Below, piece by piece: positions 34,858 through 47,300 of a stretch of DNA of 64,000 nucleotides; position 1 is the first letter of the stretch; every line of letters starts with the position of its first letter. This stretch comes from Girardinichthys multiradiatus. Its lineage: Eukaryota > Chordata > Actinopteri > Cyprinodontiformes > Goodeidae. The stretch is taken from positions 48,326,414-48,390,413 of the forward strand of contig NC_061794.1 of assembly GCF_021462225.1 (NCBI RefSeq). The letters run 5' to 3'. The position numbers and the translations under genes were made by a program. Under the pieces are notes generated by a model, which worked only from the letters and a program-made list of their open reading frames with translations, ran no database searches and was not told the DNA's origin.

Positions 34858-37352
34858 ACCAGACTGTTCATGTTTAAACTAACCTGACTACGTTGGTTAA
34901 ACTAGCCAAACTAAGCTAGTTTAAACTAACCAGACTGTTCATGTTTAAACTAACCAGACTACGTTGGTTAAACTAGCCAAACTAAGCTAGTTTAAACTAA
35001 CCAGACTGTTCACGTTTAAACTAACCAGACTACGTTGGTTAAACCAGCCAAACCAAGCTAGTTTAAACTAACCAGGCTGTTCATGTTTAAACTAACCAGA
35101 CTACGTCGGTTAAACTAGCCAAACTAAGCTAGTTTAAACTAACCAGACTGTTCATGTTTAAACTAACCTGACTACATTGGTTAAACTAGCCAAACTAAGC
35201 TAGTTTAAACTAACCAGACTGTTCATGTTTAAACTAACCAGACTACGTTGGTTAAACTAGCCAAACTAAGCTAGTTTAAACTAACCAGACTGTTCACGTT
35301 TAAACTAACCAGACTACGTTGGTTAAACCAGCCAAACTAAGCTAGTTTAAACTAACCAGGCTGTTCACGTTTAAACTAACAAGACTACGTTGGTTAAACT
35401 AGCCAAACTAAGCTAGTTTAAACTAACCAGGCTGTTCATGTTTAAACTAACCAGACTACGTTGGTTAAACTAGCCAAACTAAGCTAGTTTAAACTAACCA
35501 GACTGTTCATGTTTAAACTAACCAGATTAACTTGGTTAAACTAGACAAACTAAGCTAGTTTAAACTAACCAGGCTGTTCACGTTTAAACTAACCAGACTA
35601 CGTCGGTTAAACTAGCCAAACTAAGCTAGTTTAAACTAACCAGGCTGCTCACGTTTAAACTAACCAGACGACGTTGGTTAAACTAGACAAACTAAGCTAG
35701 TTTAATCAAAACAGACTGTTCATGTTTAAACTAACCAGACTACGTTGGTTAAACTAGCCAAACTAAGCTAATTTAAACTAACCAGACTACGTTGGTTAAA
35801 CTAGACAAACTAAGCTAGTTTAATCAAAACAGACTGTTCATGTTTAAACTAACCAGACTACATTGGTTAAACTAGCCAAACTAAGCTAATTTAAACTAAC
35901 CACTGTTCATGTTTAAACTAACCAGACTACGTCGGTTAAACTAGCCAAACTAAGCTAGTTTAAACTAACCAGGCTGCTCACGTTTAAACTAACCAGACTA
36001 CGTTGGTTAAACTAGACAAACTAAGCTAGTTTAAACTAACCAGGCTGCTCACGTTTAAACTAACCAGACTACGTTGGTTAAACTAGACAAACTAAGCTAG
36101 TTTAATCAAAACAGACTGTTCATGTTTAAACTAACCAGACTACATTGGTTAAACTAGCCAAACTAAGCTAATTTAAACTAACCACTGTTCATGTTTAAAC
36201 TAACCAGACTACATTGGTTCAACTAGCCAAACTAAGCTAGTTTAAACTAACCAGGCTGCTCACGTTTAAACTAACCAGACTACGTTGGTTAAACTAGACA
36301 AACTAAGCTAGTTTAAACTAACCAGGCTGCTCACGTTTAAACTAACCAGACTACGTTGGTTAAACTAGACAAACTAAGCTAGTTTAATCAAAACAGACTG
36401 TTCATGTTTAAACTAACCAGACTACGTTGGTTAAACTAGCCAAACTAAGCTAATTTAAACTAACCAGACTACGTTGGTTAAAATAGACAAACTAAGCTAG
36501 TTTAATCAAAACAGACTGTTCATGTTTAAACTAACCAGACTACATTGGTTAAACTAGCCAAACTAAGCTAATTTAAACTAACCACTGTTCATGTTTAAAC
36601 TAACCAGACTACGTCGGTTAAACTAGCCAAACTAAGCTAGTTTAAACTAACCAGGCTGCTCACGTTTAAACTAACCAGACTACGTTGGTTAAACTAGACA
36701 AACTAAGCTAGTTTAAACTAACCAGGCTGCTCACGTTTAAACTAACCAGACTACGTTGGTTAAACTAGACAAACTAAGCTAGTTTAATCAAAACAGACTG
36801 TTCATGTTTAAACTAACCAGACTACATTGGTTAAACTAGCCAAACTAAGCTAATTTAAACTAACCACTGTTCATGTTTAAACTAACCAGACTACATTGGT
36901 TCAACTAGCCAAACTAAGCTAATTTAAACTAACCACTGTTCATGTTTAAACTAACCAGACTACATTGGTTCAACTAGCCAAACTAAGCTAATTTAAACTA
37001 ACCAGACTACATTGGTTAAACTAGCCAAACTAAGCTAATTTAAACTAACCACTGTTCATGTTTAAACTAACCAGACTACATTGGTTCAACTAGCCAAACT
37101 AAGCTAATTTAAACTAACCACTGTTCATGTTTAAACTAACCAGACTACATTGGTTCAACTAGCCAAACTAAGCTAATTTAAACTAACCACTGTTCATGTT
37201 TAAACTAACCAGACTACATTGGTTAAACTAGCCAAACTAAGCTAATTTAAACTAACCAGACTACATTGGTTAAACTAGCCAAACTAAGCTAATTTAAACT
37301 AACCAGACTACATTGGTTCAACTAGCCAAACTAAGCTAGTTTAAACTAACCA
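34858..37352. repeat. Minisatellite of ~70-bp units with internal hairpins
   Basis: About 2.5 kb and some 35-40 units, in the probable first intron of srpk3. The typical unit contains CTGTTCATGTTTAAACTAAC, GACTACGTTGGTTAAACTAG and CCAAACTAAGCTAGTTTAAA. Shorter variants lack the GA before CTGTTC, replace AACTAACCAGG by AATCAAAACAG, or skip the CTGTTCATG part. TTAAACTAGC and GCTAGTTTAA in each unit are inverted repeats around an 8-base loop. Confidence 0.95.
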
Positions 37353-37739
37353 GTCTGTTTGGGCTTCAACTAGAGGCTCTCCAAGTTGAGCCAACATTCT
37401 TTCTACAGCAACTGAATAAAATTCATTAAGACAAGGAACATCCTATAGATGGTTGACCAGAGGTGGGTCAGGTTTTAAAAAGCCAAAAGAAGAAGTCCTG
37501 AGCAGGTCCTGCAGAACTTGGTCAGCGGATCGGAGCGACCATGAAGGAGCAGCAACGTGCAGCAAAAACCTTTATTAATGAAATTTAATTATTTTTAAAT
37601 GAACAGGAACAGCAAAGTCAAAACAGCAGTACTATCAGAACTTCTGGATCAACTGATCCAGAACGGAAGCCGGATTATATCTGAATCCACTAATCCAAAC
37701 TGATAGAACTAAACTAAAACTATTTTTAATGGAGGCTGG

Positions 37740-38310
37740 TGGACCCACAGTCACTAGTACCTGGACCATAGCGGTACCAACTCCCGAACCGGGTCAGGCC
37801 TTGTTTACCTATCAGCATGTCCGGTTCCTGTCGAGCCGAGTCGGTTCACAGACAGAACCGTTCCGATGGCTGAGCACCAGGACGAACAGGATCTTAAATG
37901 CGGAGACGGGCCACTGATCCTCAGGTCCGGACGGGACCGGACCGCTGCCTGTCGGTCAGCAGACGATTCGGCTCAGTTAGCTCGGTTAGCTTTCCTGTTG
38001 GTTCCGGATCGGACTCTGGGTATCTGTTCCGGCTGAAAACCGGTTCTCTTTCGGACAAGATCCGTTCGGATAATGTGGGTTTTATGCACGTGCTGGCTCG
38101 GTTCTGCCCTGAACGAACTCAACAGCTGCTTGGTTTGACACCGGACACCCCGCTCTGCGCATGTGCTCTGACCTGTAAGGGTGAACCGAACAGGGGCGGA
38201 TGTGGAGAAGATGGGGACGGGGGTCCTAGAATCCATACCGACCCGCGGCCTCAGTCTGACAGGAAGTGGCTAAAACCGGAAGACACGAGACTATAAATGT
38301 CGCCAGCTTT
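37740..38310 (-). promoter_or_regulatory. CpG-rich region, probable srpk3 promoter
   Basis: Clearly richer in G+C and CpG than its surroundings (many CGG, TCGG and CCG words), positioned just upstream of the first srpk3 exons. Open frames on both strands here are a side effect of composition. No TATA box is obvious. Confidence 0.45.
37809..37818 (-). CDS. srpk3: Tentative srpk3 first coding exon
   Basis: Minus strand reads ATGCTGATAG followed by donor gtaaac. Its phase-1 end fits exon 34395-34476 exactly and gives MLIAAVRSSAP. The upstream in-frame codon series hits a stop, so this would be the first ATG. Based only on phase and donor. Confidence 0.3.
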
Positions 38311-41300
38311 CTTTAAATGACACTTTTCCATTGGCTCTGTTTAAGCTGCGCGGTTCTACTCCACCCGGTCTCTCTGTACTGACACAGAACCTTGGGTCTC
38401 CATGGACCCAGGAAAGGCTGGAGTACTGGTGGTTGCTGTGCTGCTATTGTGACATCGTCTCCTTAAAGTAATCTGTATGAAACAATAAAAAATCAATAGA
38501 AATTAAATAAATACTAATAATGTTTGTATTATTCTATATGCAAGAATGTCTCATACATGTTTTTTCATGTCTAAAATGATCCACTGGGATAATTATCTGG
38601 ACCACAGCCCAGCCAGAACTTATAAAATAAGGCTCAAAGGTTCTGATGTGAGGCAGGGAGGACGGAGCAAGAGTAACGGAGAGATGCTGACATCTGGATG
38701 CTGAAGCTCCACAGTTTGCTTAAAGAAGTCAACATTTGGGCTTCATAAGGAAGTTCTTGTCTCACCCATGGCAACAACAACAAGGACTTTAAAGCTCAAA
38801 ACCGAGGACTTTTGACCGAAATTATATTTGGGTTTGACCCAGTCCGGCCATTGTGGTCCTCAATATTACTGCACTAGCTCTTCAAAAACCTTTTCATTTC
38901 TTCTGGTCTCACGGCCAATCAGTGAACAGAAGTCTGTTTACGTCACAGGCGGTCAGAACAAGGAACAAAAAACTGGGTACTGGTACATGGAAACGCTCCC
39001 AAAGTGGGCCGAGGGGAGTCCAGTGGGCCAAATCGAGCCAGTATTAAAGGGTAACAGCGGGACAGCAATACACTGACGGCTGGAGGCGGGGCTTCAGCCG
39101 CCATGGTTCCAGCCGTCAGTGAGGACGCGGTGGTTGGCATGGAAACACAACCAGTCGTGTGCAGTGGAGCGGACCTAAATGGACCCGGTGGAAAAGGGGC
39201 TTAAACCGCTGCTCCATTGATCTAACAAACCCCACCCCCTTAAGTTGGTCATTGGCCAGTCTATCTATTTGGAAGTGTGTGATTGGTTGCTTAGATTTCT
39301 ATTATGCTGCGTTCCATTTATAGTCGGAAGTCGGAATTTCCGACATCCAGGTAGGAAATTTCTAAGGAATGCCGCGAAAGTCGGAATTACAAGTCGGAAA
39401 GACGGGCAACACGACCTTACCCCACTTCCACTCCGTTCTTACTGTGACTGTTTTAGCAGTTCATTATTTATGTAACATTTAGTCAGTCGTACACGTACTG
39501 CTTTTCAGTGTTTATAAGACGAGATGTTTCAACGCTGTTTATATGCAAGAAACAGCGTGAATCAGTCTTATTGTCATTGTTATCCTTATAAGACTGCTGT
39601 TACTCCGACATCCCGGTTCCGACGTCCCAGGATAATGGAATGTAGCATTAAACCATTAAACACAAAGTGATGCTTTGAGATGAATCGGTCTTTTCAGGTG
39701 TGCGGCTCACCAGGCTCCTGGTTCTGGTCCAACAGACAGAATCAACAACACAGCGGTGGGATTAAAGCCCAGTTTGGATCTGATCAGTGTTACTCATTTA
39801 ACTAATGTTAAATATAAAGTTCAAATTTCTAGTATTTTTACCATCAAATTGTAAATATTTTATTAAAAACTATTGGTTTAATTTTCAAACTTAAAATATA
39901 CAAAATAAATATACTCTATACGGTTACAGCTTTATTTTCCGATATACTTTTTTTTATTTAATTCATTGGGTCCTTCTCTAGTCAGTTCTTTGTTTTTTAA
40001 ACGATGACAAAATGACTTCAAAACAGAATCTTTGCTGTTTCATTGTGACACAGTTTCTTTTTGTTTTCACTTTATTCCCCTTTATTTCTGTCTATTTAAC
40101 ACATGAAAGGACAACAAAACCCCATCATTTGTTTGTCAGCCTCTCTTCTGGGCCGGGACCCGACGGTCTGAGCGTAGAACCTACGTATCCACACAGAGAC
40201 ACAAGCATTAAAATTAGAACTTTATTTTTATGATACAAACTTTTTGATCTGCGGCCCTTCACAATAACAGCAAATTTTTCTGAGACAGACTCATCTTCAT
40301 CGTGGTCTTCCTCATAAATATTTACAGGCAGATTTACACCCAGTGAGCCAACTGCAAGGAACCCCACCCCCTGCAAACCCTGAAATGACAATATTCAATA
40401 AAAAAAAAACAGCTCCACCAATCAGACCTCAGTCTGCACACACATTGGGTCACCAGTGGAAGCCCCGCCCCTTATTTTAAAAGGTAAACATTAAAACTTC
40501 TGAAAAAGAAGAAGCACCACCATCATAATCATCATCATGCAGAAGCTACTGTGAGCAAAGAACTACAACTACGGGTCAAACACAGGCTCAAAAAACACAA
40601 ACAGCGAAAACAGAGAAAAAAATTGGAGCAGCTGAAGAAAACTGTCGATGAACCTAATCCAGGTCTCCGGTCTAGTTCCATAGCTGGACCACCATCAGGG
40701 TCCACTTGGACCAGTCCATTCTGTCCATCAGTCCCACTACAACAAGACCAAAAAGAAGAGTTCAGGAGGATTAGACTGCCCACCAGAGTTCCTCACGGTT
40801 CCAAGGATCTGTGAAGATCCAGGAGGATCTGACATTTCACCAAGGTCCAACAAAGTCCATGAAGGTTCAGGAGAATCTGATGAATCCCCAGGTTCCATGC
40901 AGGTCCAAAAGACTCTGATAGTTGTGGTTTTAGCCAGATGAACCAGTTAAACCAGTTAGAACCAGGCGCACCAACTATCTGTTTTTCAGTTGGGCTGACT
41001 TCCTGCTGAAGGACACAGGTTAGTTCACCTGAACAGTTCAAACGATTTTATCTTCCCATCATGCACTGGGAGACGTTAAGTTGCCCCCTAGCTGCAGAGT
41101 GAAGGCACAGCTGGGATAAATAAATATAAATAGTCTGTACACACAATAAGTTAGTAACACTCACACAGATCTCTGATTGTTCTTAACGTCGATCAGTTCG
41201 ATTAATCCGCAGCTTCGACGTTCACGTTTCAGATACACGACCACTGGGACTCCACTTCCTGTTACAGGTCACAGGAGCAAAAGACAACCACACATGCGCA

Positions 41301-41748
41301 CTGAGGAGCAGTGCAGTGTACGGGAAGATCAGTGCATGTTTCATTTCTCACAGCTGCTGCTGAAGTCAAGGAAGAACATGATCTAAAGACATCTAGTCCT
41401 GTTCTGCAAGAACAAATGATGCTGGAAAAAAGGCCCAATAGAAGCCTCCCACATAGTCGTGCGTACTGTGAGCATCGCGGACTCTGCATACATTGTCTGC
41501 GGATGTTTGAGATATCACAGTTGAGCATACCGATTTCCTACATTTCTGGTGACAAGTTCCTACATTAGGATGAGGAGGAAGAGCTAATTTGCCATGTAGT
41601 TTTGGAAAAACACAAAGAAAAGAAGGTGGCATTAAAGGCCATTTAACCAGACTAGGGACAAAGAAGGGGAATACACCTGTCAGTGCGGCGCAGATTGACA
41701 GGGACACTGTGTGTCCTCATGACTGGTTGCTCAGAGCAGTGTGTCATA
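38311..41748. other. Intergenic, no gene recognised
   Basis: Between the srpk3 promoter region and the plexin 3' end. Small frames such as 40551-40814 (Lys-rich) and 40125-40391 (acidic) show no splice context or family. A short MITE-like element lies at 39305-39647. Confidence 0.45.
39305..39647. mobile_element. Short non-autonomous DNA transposon (MITE-like, TTA target)
   Basis: Imperfect inverted ends TGCTGCGTTCCATTTA / TAATGGAATGTAGCA, each followed inward by GTCGGAA-type words. TTA directly flanks both ends (39302-39304 and 39648-39650). A 3-bp TTA duplication fits PIF/Harbinger-type elements. There is no coding sequence. Confidence 0.6.
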
Positions 41749-42996
41749 CACTCACTGGCCAAAAAAAAGTTGCCACCTGGATTTAACTAAGCAAGTAGGT
41801 TCAAGTCTCTCATTGGACAATTACTGCATGGGTATATTATGTTTCAGCTGGCAACAAGTTATTTAACCCCAACTGGTGCAATGAGTTGCTTCTCATTTCT
41901 TAAACAACCATGTTGAAAGAAACATCCTGAGGTCGTGGAAAAGAGGTCAGTCTGTTTCAGAAGTCAAATCATTGACATGCATCAAGCAGAGAAAACATCT
42001 AAGGAGATTGCAGAAACTACCAAATTGGGTTAAGAACTGTCCAACGCATTATTAAAAACTGGAAGGATATTGGGGACCCGTCGTCTTCGAAGAAGAAATG
42101 TGGCCGGAAAAAATCCTGAATGATCGTGATGGACGATCACTTAAACGTTTGGTGAAATTAAATCAAAGAAAAACAACAGTAGAACTCCAGGCTGTTTAAT
42201 AGTGAAAGTAAGAACATTTCCAAACGCACAATACGAAGGGAACTCAAGGGATTGGGACTGAACAGTTGTGTAGCCTGAAGAAAACCATTAATCAGTGAGG
42301 CTAACTGGAAAAAAGGCTTCAATTAGCTAGGGAGCATAAAGATTGGACTCTGGAACAATGGAAGAAGGTCATATGGTCTGATGAGTCCAGATTTATCCTG
42401 TTCCAGAGTGATGGGGGCATCAGGGTAAGAAGAGAGGCAGGGGAAGTGATGCCCCCATCATGCCTAGTGCCTGCTGTACCAGCCTGTGGGGGCAGTGCTA
42501 TGATCTGGGGTTGCTGCAGGTGGTCAGGTCAGGGTTCAGCAACAGTATGTGTTCAAAGAATGAGGTCAGCTGACTACCTGAATATACTGAATGACCAGGT
42601 TATTCCATCAATAGAGTTTTTCTTCCCTGATGGTACGGGCATATTCCAAGATAACAATGCCAGGATTCAACGGGCTCCAATTGTGAAAGAGTGGTTCAAG
42701 GAGCATGAGACATCATTCTCACACATGGATTGGCCTCCAGAATCCAGACCTTAACCTCATTGAGAATCTTTGGGATGTGCTGGAGAAGGCTTTGCACAGC
42801 GGTCAGACTCTATCATCAATACAAGATCTTGGTGAAAAATGAATGCAACACTGGGTGGAAATAGATCTTGAGACATTTCAGAAGCTTATAGAAACAATGC
42901 CACAGCGAATGCCTGTCGTAATCAAAGCTAAAGGAGGTCCATCAAAATATTAGAGTGTGTGACCTTTGGTGGCGACATTTTTTTGGCCAGGCGGTG
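41749..42996 (+). mobile_element. Second Tc1-like family, degenerate copy
   Basis: Ends CACTCACTGGCCAAAAAAAA and the inverse at 42975-42996, with TA on each side (41747-41748 and 42997-42998). The interior is a decayed Tc1 transposase gene. It lies between the two host genes, just past the probable plexin poly(A) signal. Confidence 0.88.
41910..42952 (+). pseudogene. Decayed Tc1-like transposase
   Basis: Pieces in several frames: the start near 41910 (ATGTTGAAAG), the VWSDESRF-like region at about 42370, an open part at 42446-42754 with SAMIWGCC and the second catalytic region changed to FQDNNARIQ, then NLIENLWDVL-like sequence at about 42750. Frameshifts and stops prevent any full product. 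Confidence 0.8.
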
Positions 42997-43037
42997 TATA
43001 AAACAATTTCCTATGGAGACCTTTTGCTGCTGAGCAG

Positions 43038-43043
43038 TTTATT
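43038..43043 (-). terminator. Candidate plexin polyadenylation signal
   Basis: AATAAA on the minus strand, about 1.0 kb past the plexin stop codon and just before the Tc1 relic. No transcript evidence. Confidence 0.3.
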
Positions 43044-44059
43044 GTGTTATGCAGAGTACGTTGAAAAACTTGAGCATTACAGGGATGTGTCCTGCAGATG
43101 TCTGCATTGAGTCCACCTCGGGTACACGCAGATGTCCACTGAGTGAAGCATGTCTGACTATGTGAGAGCCTTTAACCAGTCCTAGTCCATGTCCAACAGC
43201 CAAAATGACTACTCAATAATGGAAACAGTAATCGGCAAACCTGTCAGTGGTCTGGAGATACCAGTCTGCAGTACCAGATTCTCTTCTGAACATTAAAGCA
43301 GAAATGAATGTTCTCCATGATGACCTGAATGAGTTTAACGAGACCAGCTGGATCACATCTTCACTCCAACTCTGATCCCAGTCTGCTTCTGTTCTGCTGG
43401 CTGTGTAAATCTGGAGTAACTGGACCAACATCATTTGGTTCATTATTAGTAGTGTCAATTTTTCAAAGGAAACATCTCAATCTCCAGACTCCTGGAAGGT
43501 CTCTCAGTTTTGGACAAGCAGGGCTTCAGTAAAGCTTGATCTTCAGCTGTGCTTCAGCTTTCAGTTGTAACCAGAGCTCCTTGTGACATCATCCCTGTGT
43601 GTGCTGTCTAAGAGCAATTTATCATTTAACTTTCAGGAAGTGGAGTCACACTGAAACATGATGAGAATGCTCCCTGATTCAGATTCTGTTATTGCGTTCC
43701 AACAGCTCCCAGAACTGTTGGGATGTTTGGGGTCCAATCTGCTGACTTCAGTAGAAAAACATATAAAACAGCAGGCCAATAATCTATACAATAAGAGAAG
43801 AAACTTTTTGAGTTGTGCTTTTTGACTCAGACAGCAGAGAACTCTGGGAATTGTAGTGCAAGGCAGCAGGTGACAATTTTGTTCCCTGATCTGACTGGTT
43901 GGATTGTCGTTAGTTTGATGTTAGTTGGCAGCGGCTGTTATGTGAGAGAACCGGAAGACCGATTATAAAAACACTAAATGTCCCCCACACAGACAGACAG
44001 ACAATCAGTTCAGGTGCTTCAGTCCCTATCTCTTCATCCTCTTCTTCAGGTGTTACATT

Positions 44060-44394
44060 TCAGAGGTCAGTGACTTTGTTCTCCACCAGAGCAGCGACCT
44101 GCTGCAGCCGATAGGCCAACTGCATCTTCTGACCTGAGGTGTCTTCTTCCAGGGACATAATGATCTATAGACGGAGAGGGACGGGTGGAGACAGACAGAC
44201 AGAAAAGTGATTTCTGGGTAGCTTAAGTGAGAAGAAAATGTAGGTGTATGAATATGACCTGAACTAAAGTTTGTAGCTAAGCAGGAGACTGGTCACATGA
44301 CATGTGAGCGTGATATTACCTGGTCGTAATATTTATTGATGTACTTGTATAGTTCATGAAGAGCAACAAGACTGTTCATCTCTGAGGCAAAACT
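44060..44394 (-). CDS. plxnb3: plxnb3 last two exons
   Basis: Exon 44320-44394 encodes [20 protein letters not shown] and then KYYDQ; exon 44060-44164 encodes [20 protein letters not shown] through VTDL and TGA. They close the GAP domain. The first is separated from exon 47019-47094 by an intron almost filled by the 14-bp minisatellite. Confidence 0.92.
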
Positions 44395-47300
44395 CTGCAA
44401 GGAGAAGGTGGAGTGAGTCAGGCACATCGAGACAGGCACATCGAGTCAGGCACATCGAGACAGGCACATCGAGACAGGCACATCGAGACAGGCACATCGA
44501 GACAGGTACAGAGAGACAGGTACAGAAAGACAGGTACAGAGAGACAGGTACAGAGAGACAGGTACAGAGAGACAGGTACAGAGAGACAGGTACAGAAAGA
44601 CAGGTACAGAGAGACAGGTACAGAGAAACAGGTACAGAAAGACAGGTACAGAGAGACAGGTACAGAGAGACAGGTACAGAAAGACAGGTACAGAGAGACA
44701 GGTACAGAGAGACAGGTACAGAAAGACAGGCACAGAGAGACAGGTACATCGAGACAGGCACATCGAGACAGGCACATCGAGACAGGCACATCGAGACAGG
44801 TACAGAAAGACAGGTACAGAAAGACAGGTACAGAGAGACAGGTACAGAGAGACAGGTACAGAGAGACAGGTACAGAAAGACAGGTACAGAGAGACAGGTA
44901 CAGAGAGACAGGTACAGAGAGACAGGTACAGAGAGACAGGTACAGAAAGACAGGTACAGAGAGACAGGTACAGAGAGACAGGTACAGAAAGACAGGTACA
45001 GAGAGACAGGTACAGAGAGACAGGTACATCGAGACAGGTACAGAGAGACAGGTACAGAGAGACAGGTACAGAAAGACAGGTACAGAGAGACAGGTACAGA
45101 GAGACAGGTACAGAAAGACAGGTACAGAGAGACAGGTACAGAGAGACAGGTACAGAGAGACAGGTACAGAGAGACAGGTACAGAGAGACAGGTACAGAAA
45201 GACAGGTACAGAGAGACAGGTACATCGAGACAGGCACATCGAGACAGGCACATCGAGTCAGGCACATCGAGACAGGCACATCGAGACAGGCACATCGAGA
45301 CAGGCACATCGAGACAGGTACAGAAAGACAGGTACAGAAAGACAGGTACAGAGAGACAGGTACAGAGAGACAGGTACAGAGAGACAGGTACAGAGAGACA
45401 GGTACAGAAAGACAGGTACAGAGAGACAGGTACAGAGAGACAGGTACAGAAAGACAGGTACAGAGAGACAGGTACAGAGAGACAGGTACAGAAAGACAGG
45501 TACAGAGAGACAGGTACAGAGAGACAGGTACAGAAAGACAGGTACAGAGAGACAGGTACAGAAAGACAGGTACAGAGAGACAGGCACATCGAGACAGGTA
45601 CAGAAAGACAGGTACAGAAAGACAGGTACAGAGAGACAGGTACAGAGAGACAGGTACAGAGAGACAGGTACAGAGAGACAGGTACAGAAAGACAGGTACA
45701 GAGAGACAGGTACAGAGAGACAGGTACAGAAAGACAGGTACAGAGAGACAGGTACAGAGAGACAGGTACAGAGAGACAGACACAGAAAGACAGGTACAGA
45801 GAGACAGATACAGAAAGACAGGTACAGAGAGACAGGCACATCGAGACAGGTACAGAAAGACAGGTACAGAGAGACAGGTACAGAAAGACAGGTACAGAGA
45901 GACAGGCACATCGAGACAGGTACAGATAGACAGGTACAGAGAGACAGGCACATCGAGACAGGTACAGATAGACAGACACAGAAAGACAGGTACAGAGAGA
46001 CAGGTACGGAGAGACAGACACAGAAAGACAGGTACAGAGAGACAGGTACAGAAAGACAGGTACAGAGAGACAGACACAGAAAGACAGGTACAGAGAGACA
46101 GGTACGGAGAGACAGACACAGAAAGACAGGTACAGAGAGACAGGTACAGAAAGACAGGTACAGAGAGACAGGTACAGAGAGACAGACACAGAAAGACAGG
46201 TACAGAGAGACAGGTACAGAGAGACAGACACAGAAAGACAGGTACAGAGAGACAGGTACAGAAAGACAGGTACAGAGAGACAGGCACATCGAGACAGGTA
46301 CAGAAAGACAGGTACAGAGAGACAGGTACAGAAAGACAGGTACAGAGAGACAGGTACAGAAAGACAGGTACAGAGAGACAGGCACATCGAGACAGGTACA
46401 GAAAGACAGGTACAGAGAGACAGGTACAGAAAGACAGGTACAGAGAGACAGGTACAGAGAGACAGACACAGAAAGACAGGTACAGAGAGACAGGTACGGA
46501 GAGACAGACACAGAAAGACAGGTACAGAGAGACAGGTACAGAAAGACAGGTACAGAGAAACAGGTACGGAGAGACAGGTACAGAGAGACAGGTACAGAAA
46601 GACAGGTAAAGAGAGACAGACACAGAAAGACAGGTACAGAGAGACAGACACAGAAAGACAGGTACAGAGAGACAGACACAGAAAGACAGGTACAGAGAGA
46701 CAGGTACAGAAAGACAGGTACAGAGAGACAGGTGCAGAAAGACAGGTACAGAGAGACAGGTACAGAGAGACAGACACAGAAAGACAGGTACAGAGAGACA
46801 GGTACAGAGAGACAGGTACAGAAAGACAGGTACAGAGAGACAGGTACAGAAAGACAAGTACAGAGAGACAGGTATAGAGAGACAGGTACAGAAAGACAGG
46901 TACAGAGAGACAGGTACAGAGAGACAGGTACAGAAAGACAGGTACAGAAAGACAGGTACAGAGAGACAGGTACAGTGGGACAAGTAGGATGGGGGACTGT
47001 GGGTTTGGATCAGTTTACCCCAGAGAGTTCAGTCAGAGTAGAGTTCATCTCCTGATAACATCCTGATGCAGCGCTGTGGATATCACTGTAGTATCTGCAG
47101 ACACATACATTTACTGAGCAGGAAACACTGGACCAGAACCACACTCAAGAGTGCTTCAACTATAAAGCAGAAAGACAAATAAAACCAGAAGCACTGACAG
47201 AAAGCCATCTCACCTCTCCACCAACTGTTTGTAACGCGGGATCTCTCTGGCATACAGCAGTTTGTTAACAGGAGAGTCCTAATTGGACAAAAAGATACCA

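Noticed and set aside
34858..37352. CRISPR-like or centromeric satellite
   Set aside because: Units are contiguous with only substitutions and small indels; the array is limited to ~2.5 kb inside a gene intron.
37898..38296. 132-codon plus-strand frame
   Set aside because: Lies in a CpG-rich region with open frames on both strands; no recognisable protein.
40551..40814. Lys-rich 87-codon frame on the plus strand
   Set aside because: No splice signals, domain or conservation evidence; composition alone explains the open frame.
44416..46975. Possible CRISPR array
   Set aside because: Units are directly adjacent with no unique spacers, the host is a vertebrate, and no cas genes exist.
44354..47055. 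Open frames of 473-880 codons on both strands ([18 protein letters not shown] and [18 protein letters not shown] proteins)
   Set aside because: They are produced by a 14-bp tandem repeat without stop codons; the period is not a multiple of three, so all frames stay open. The region is a plexin intron.
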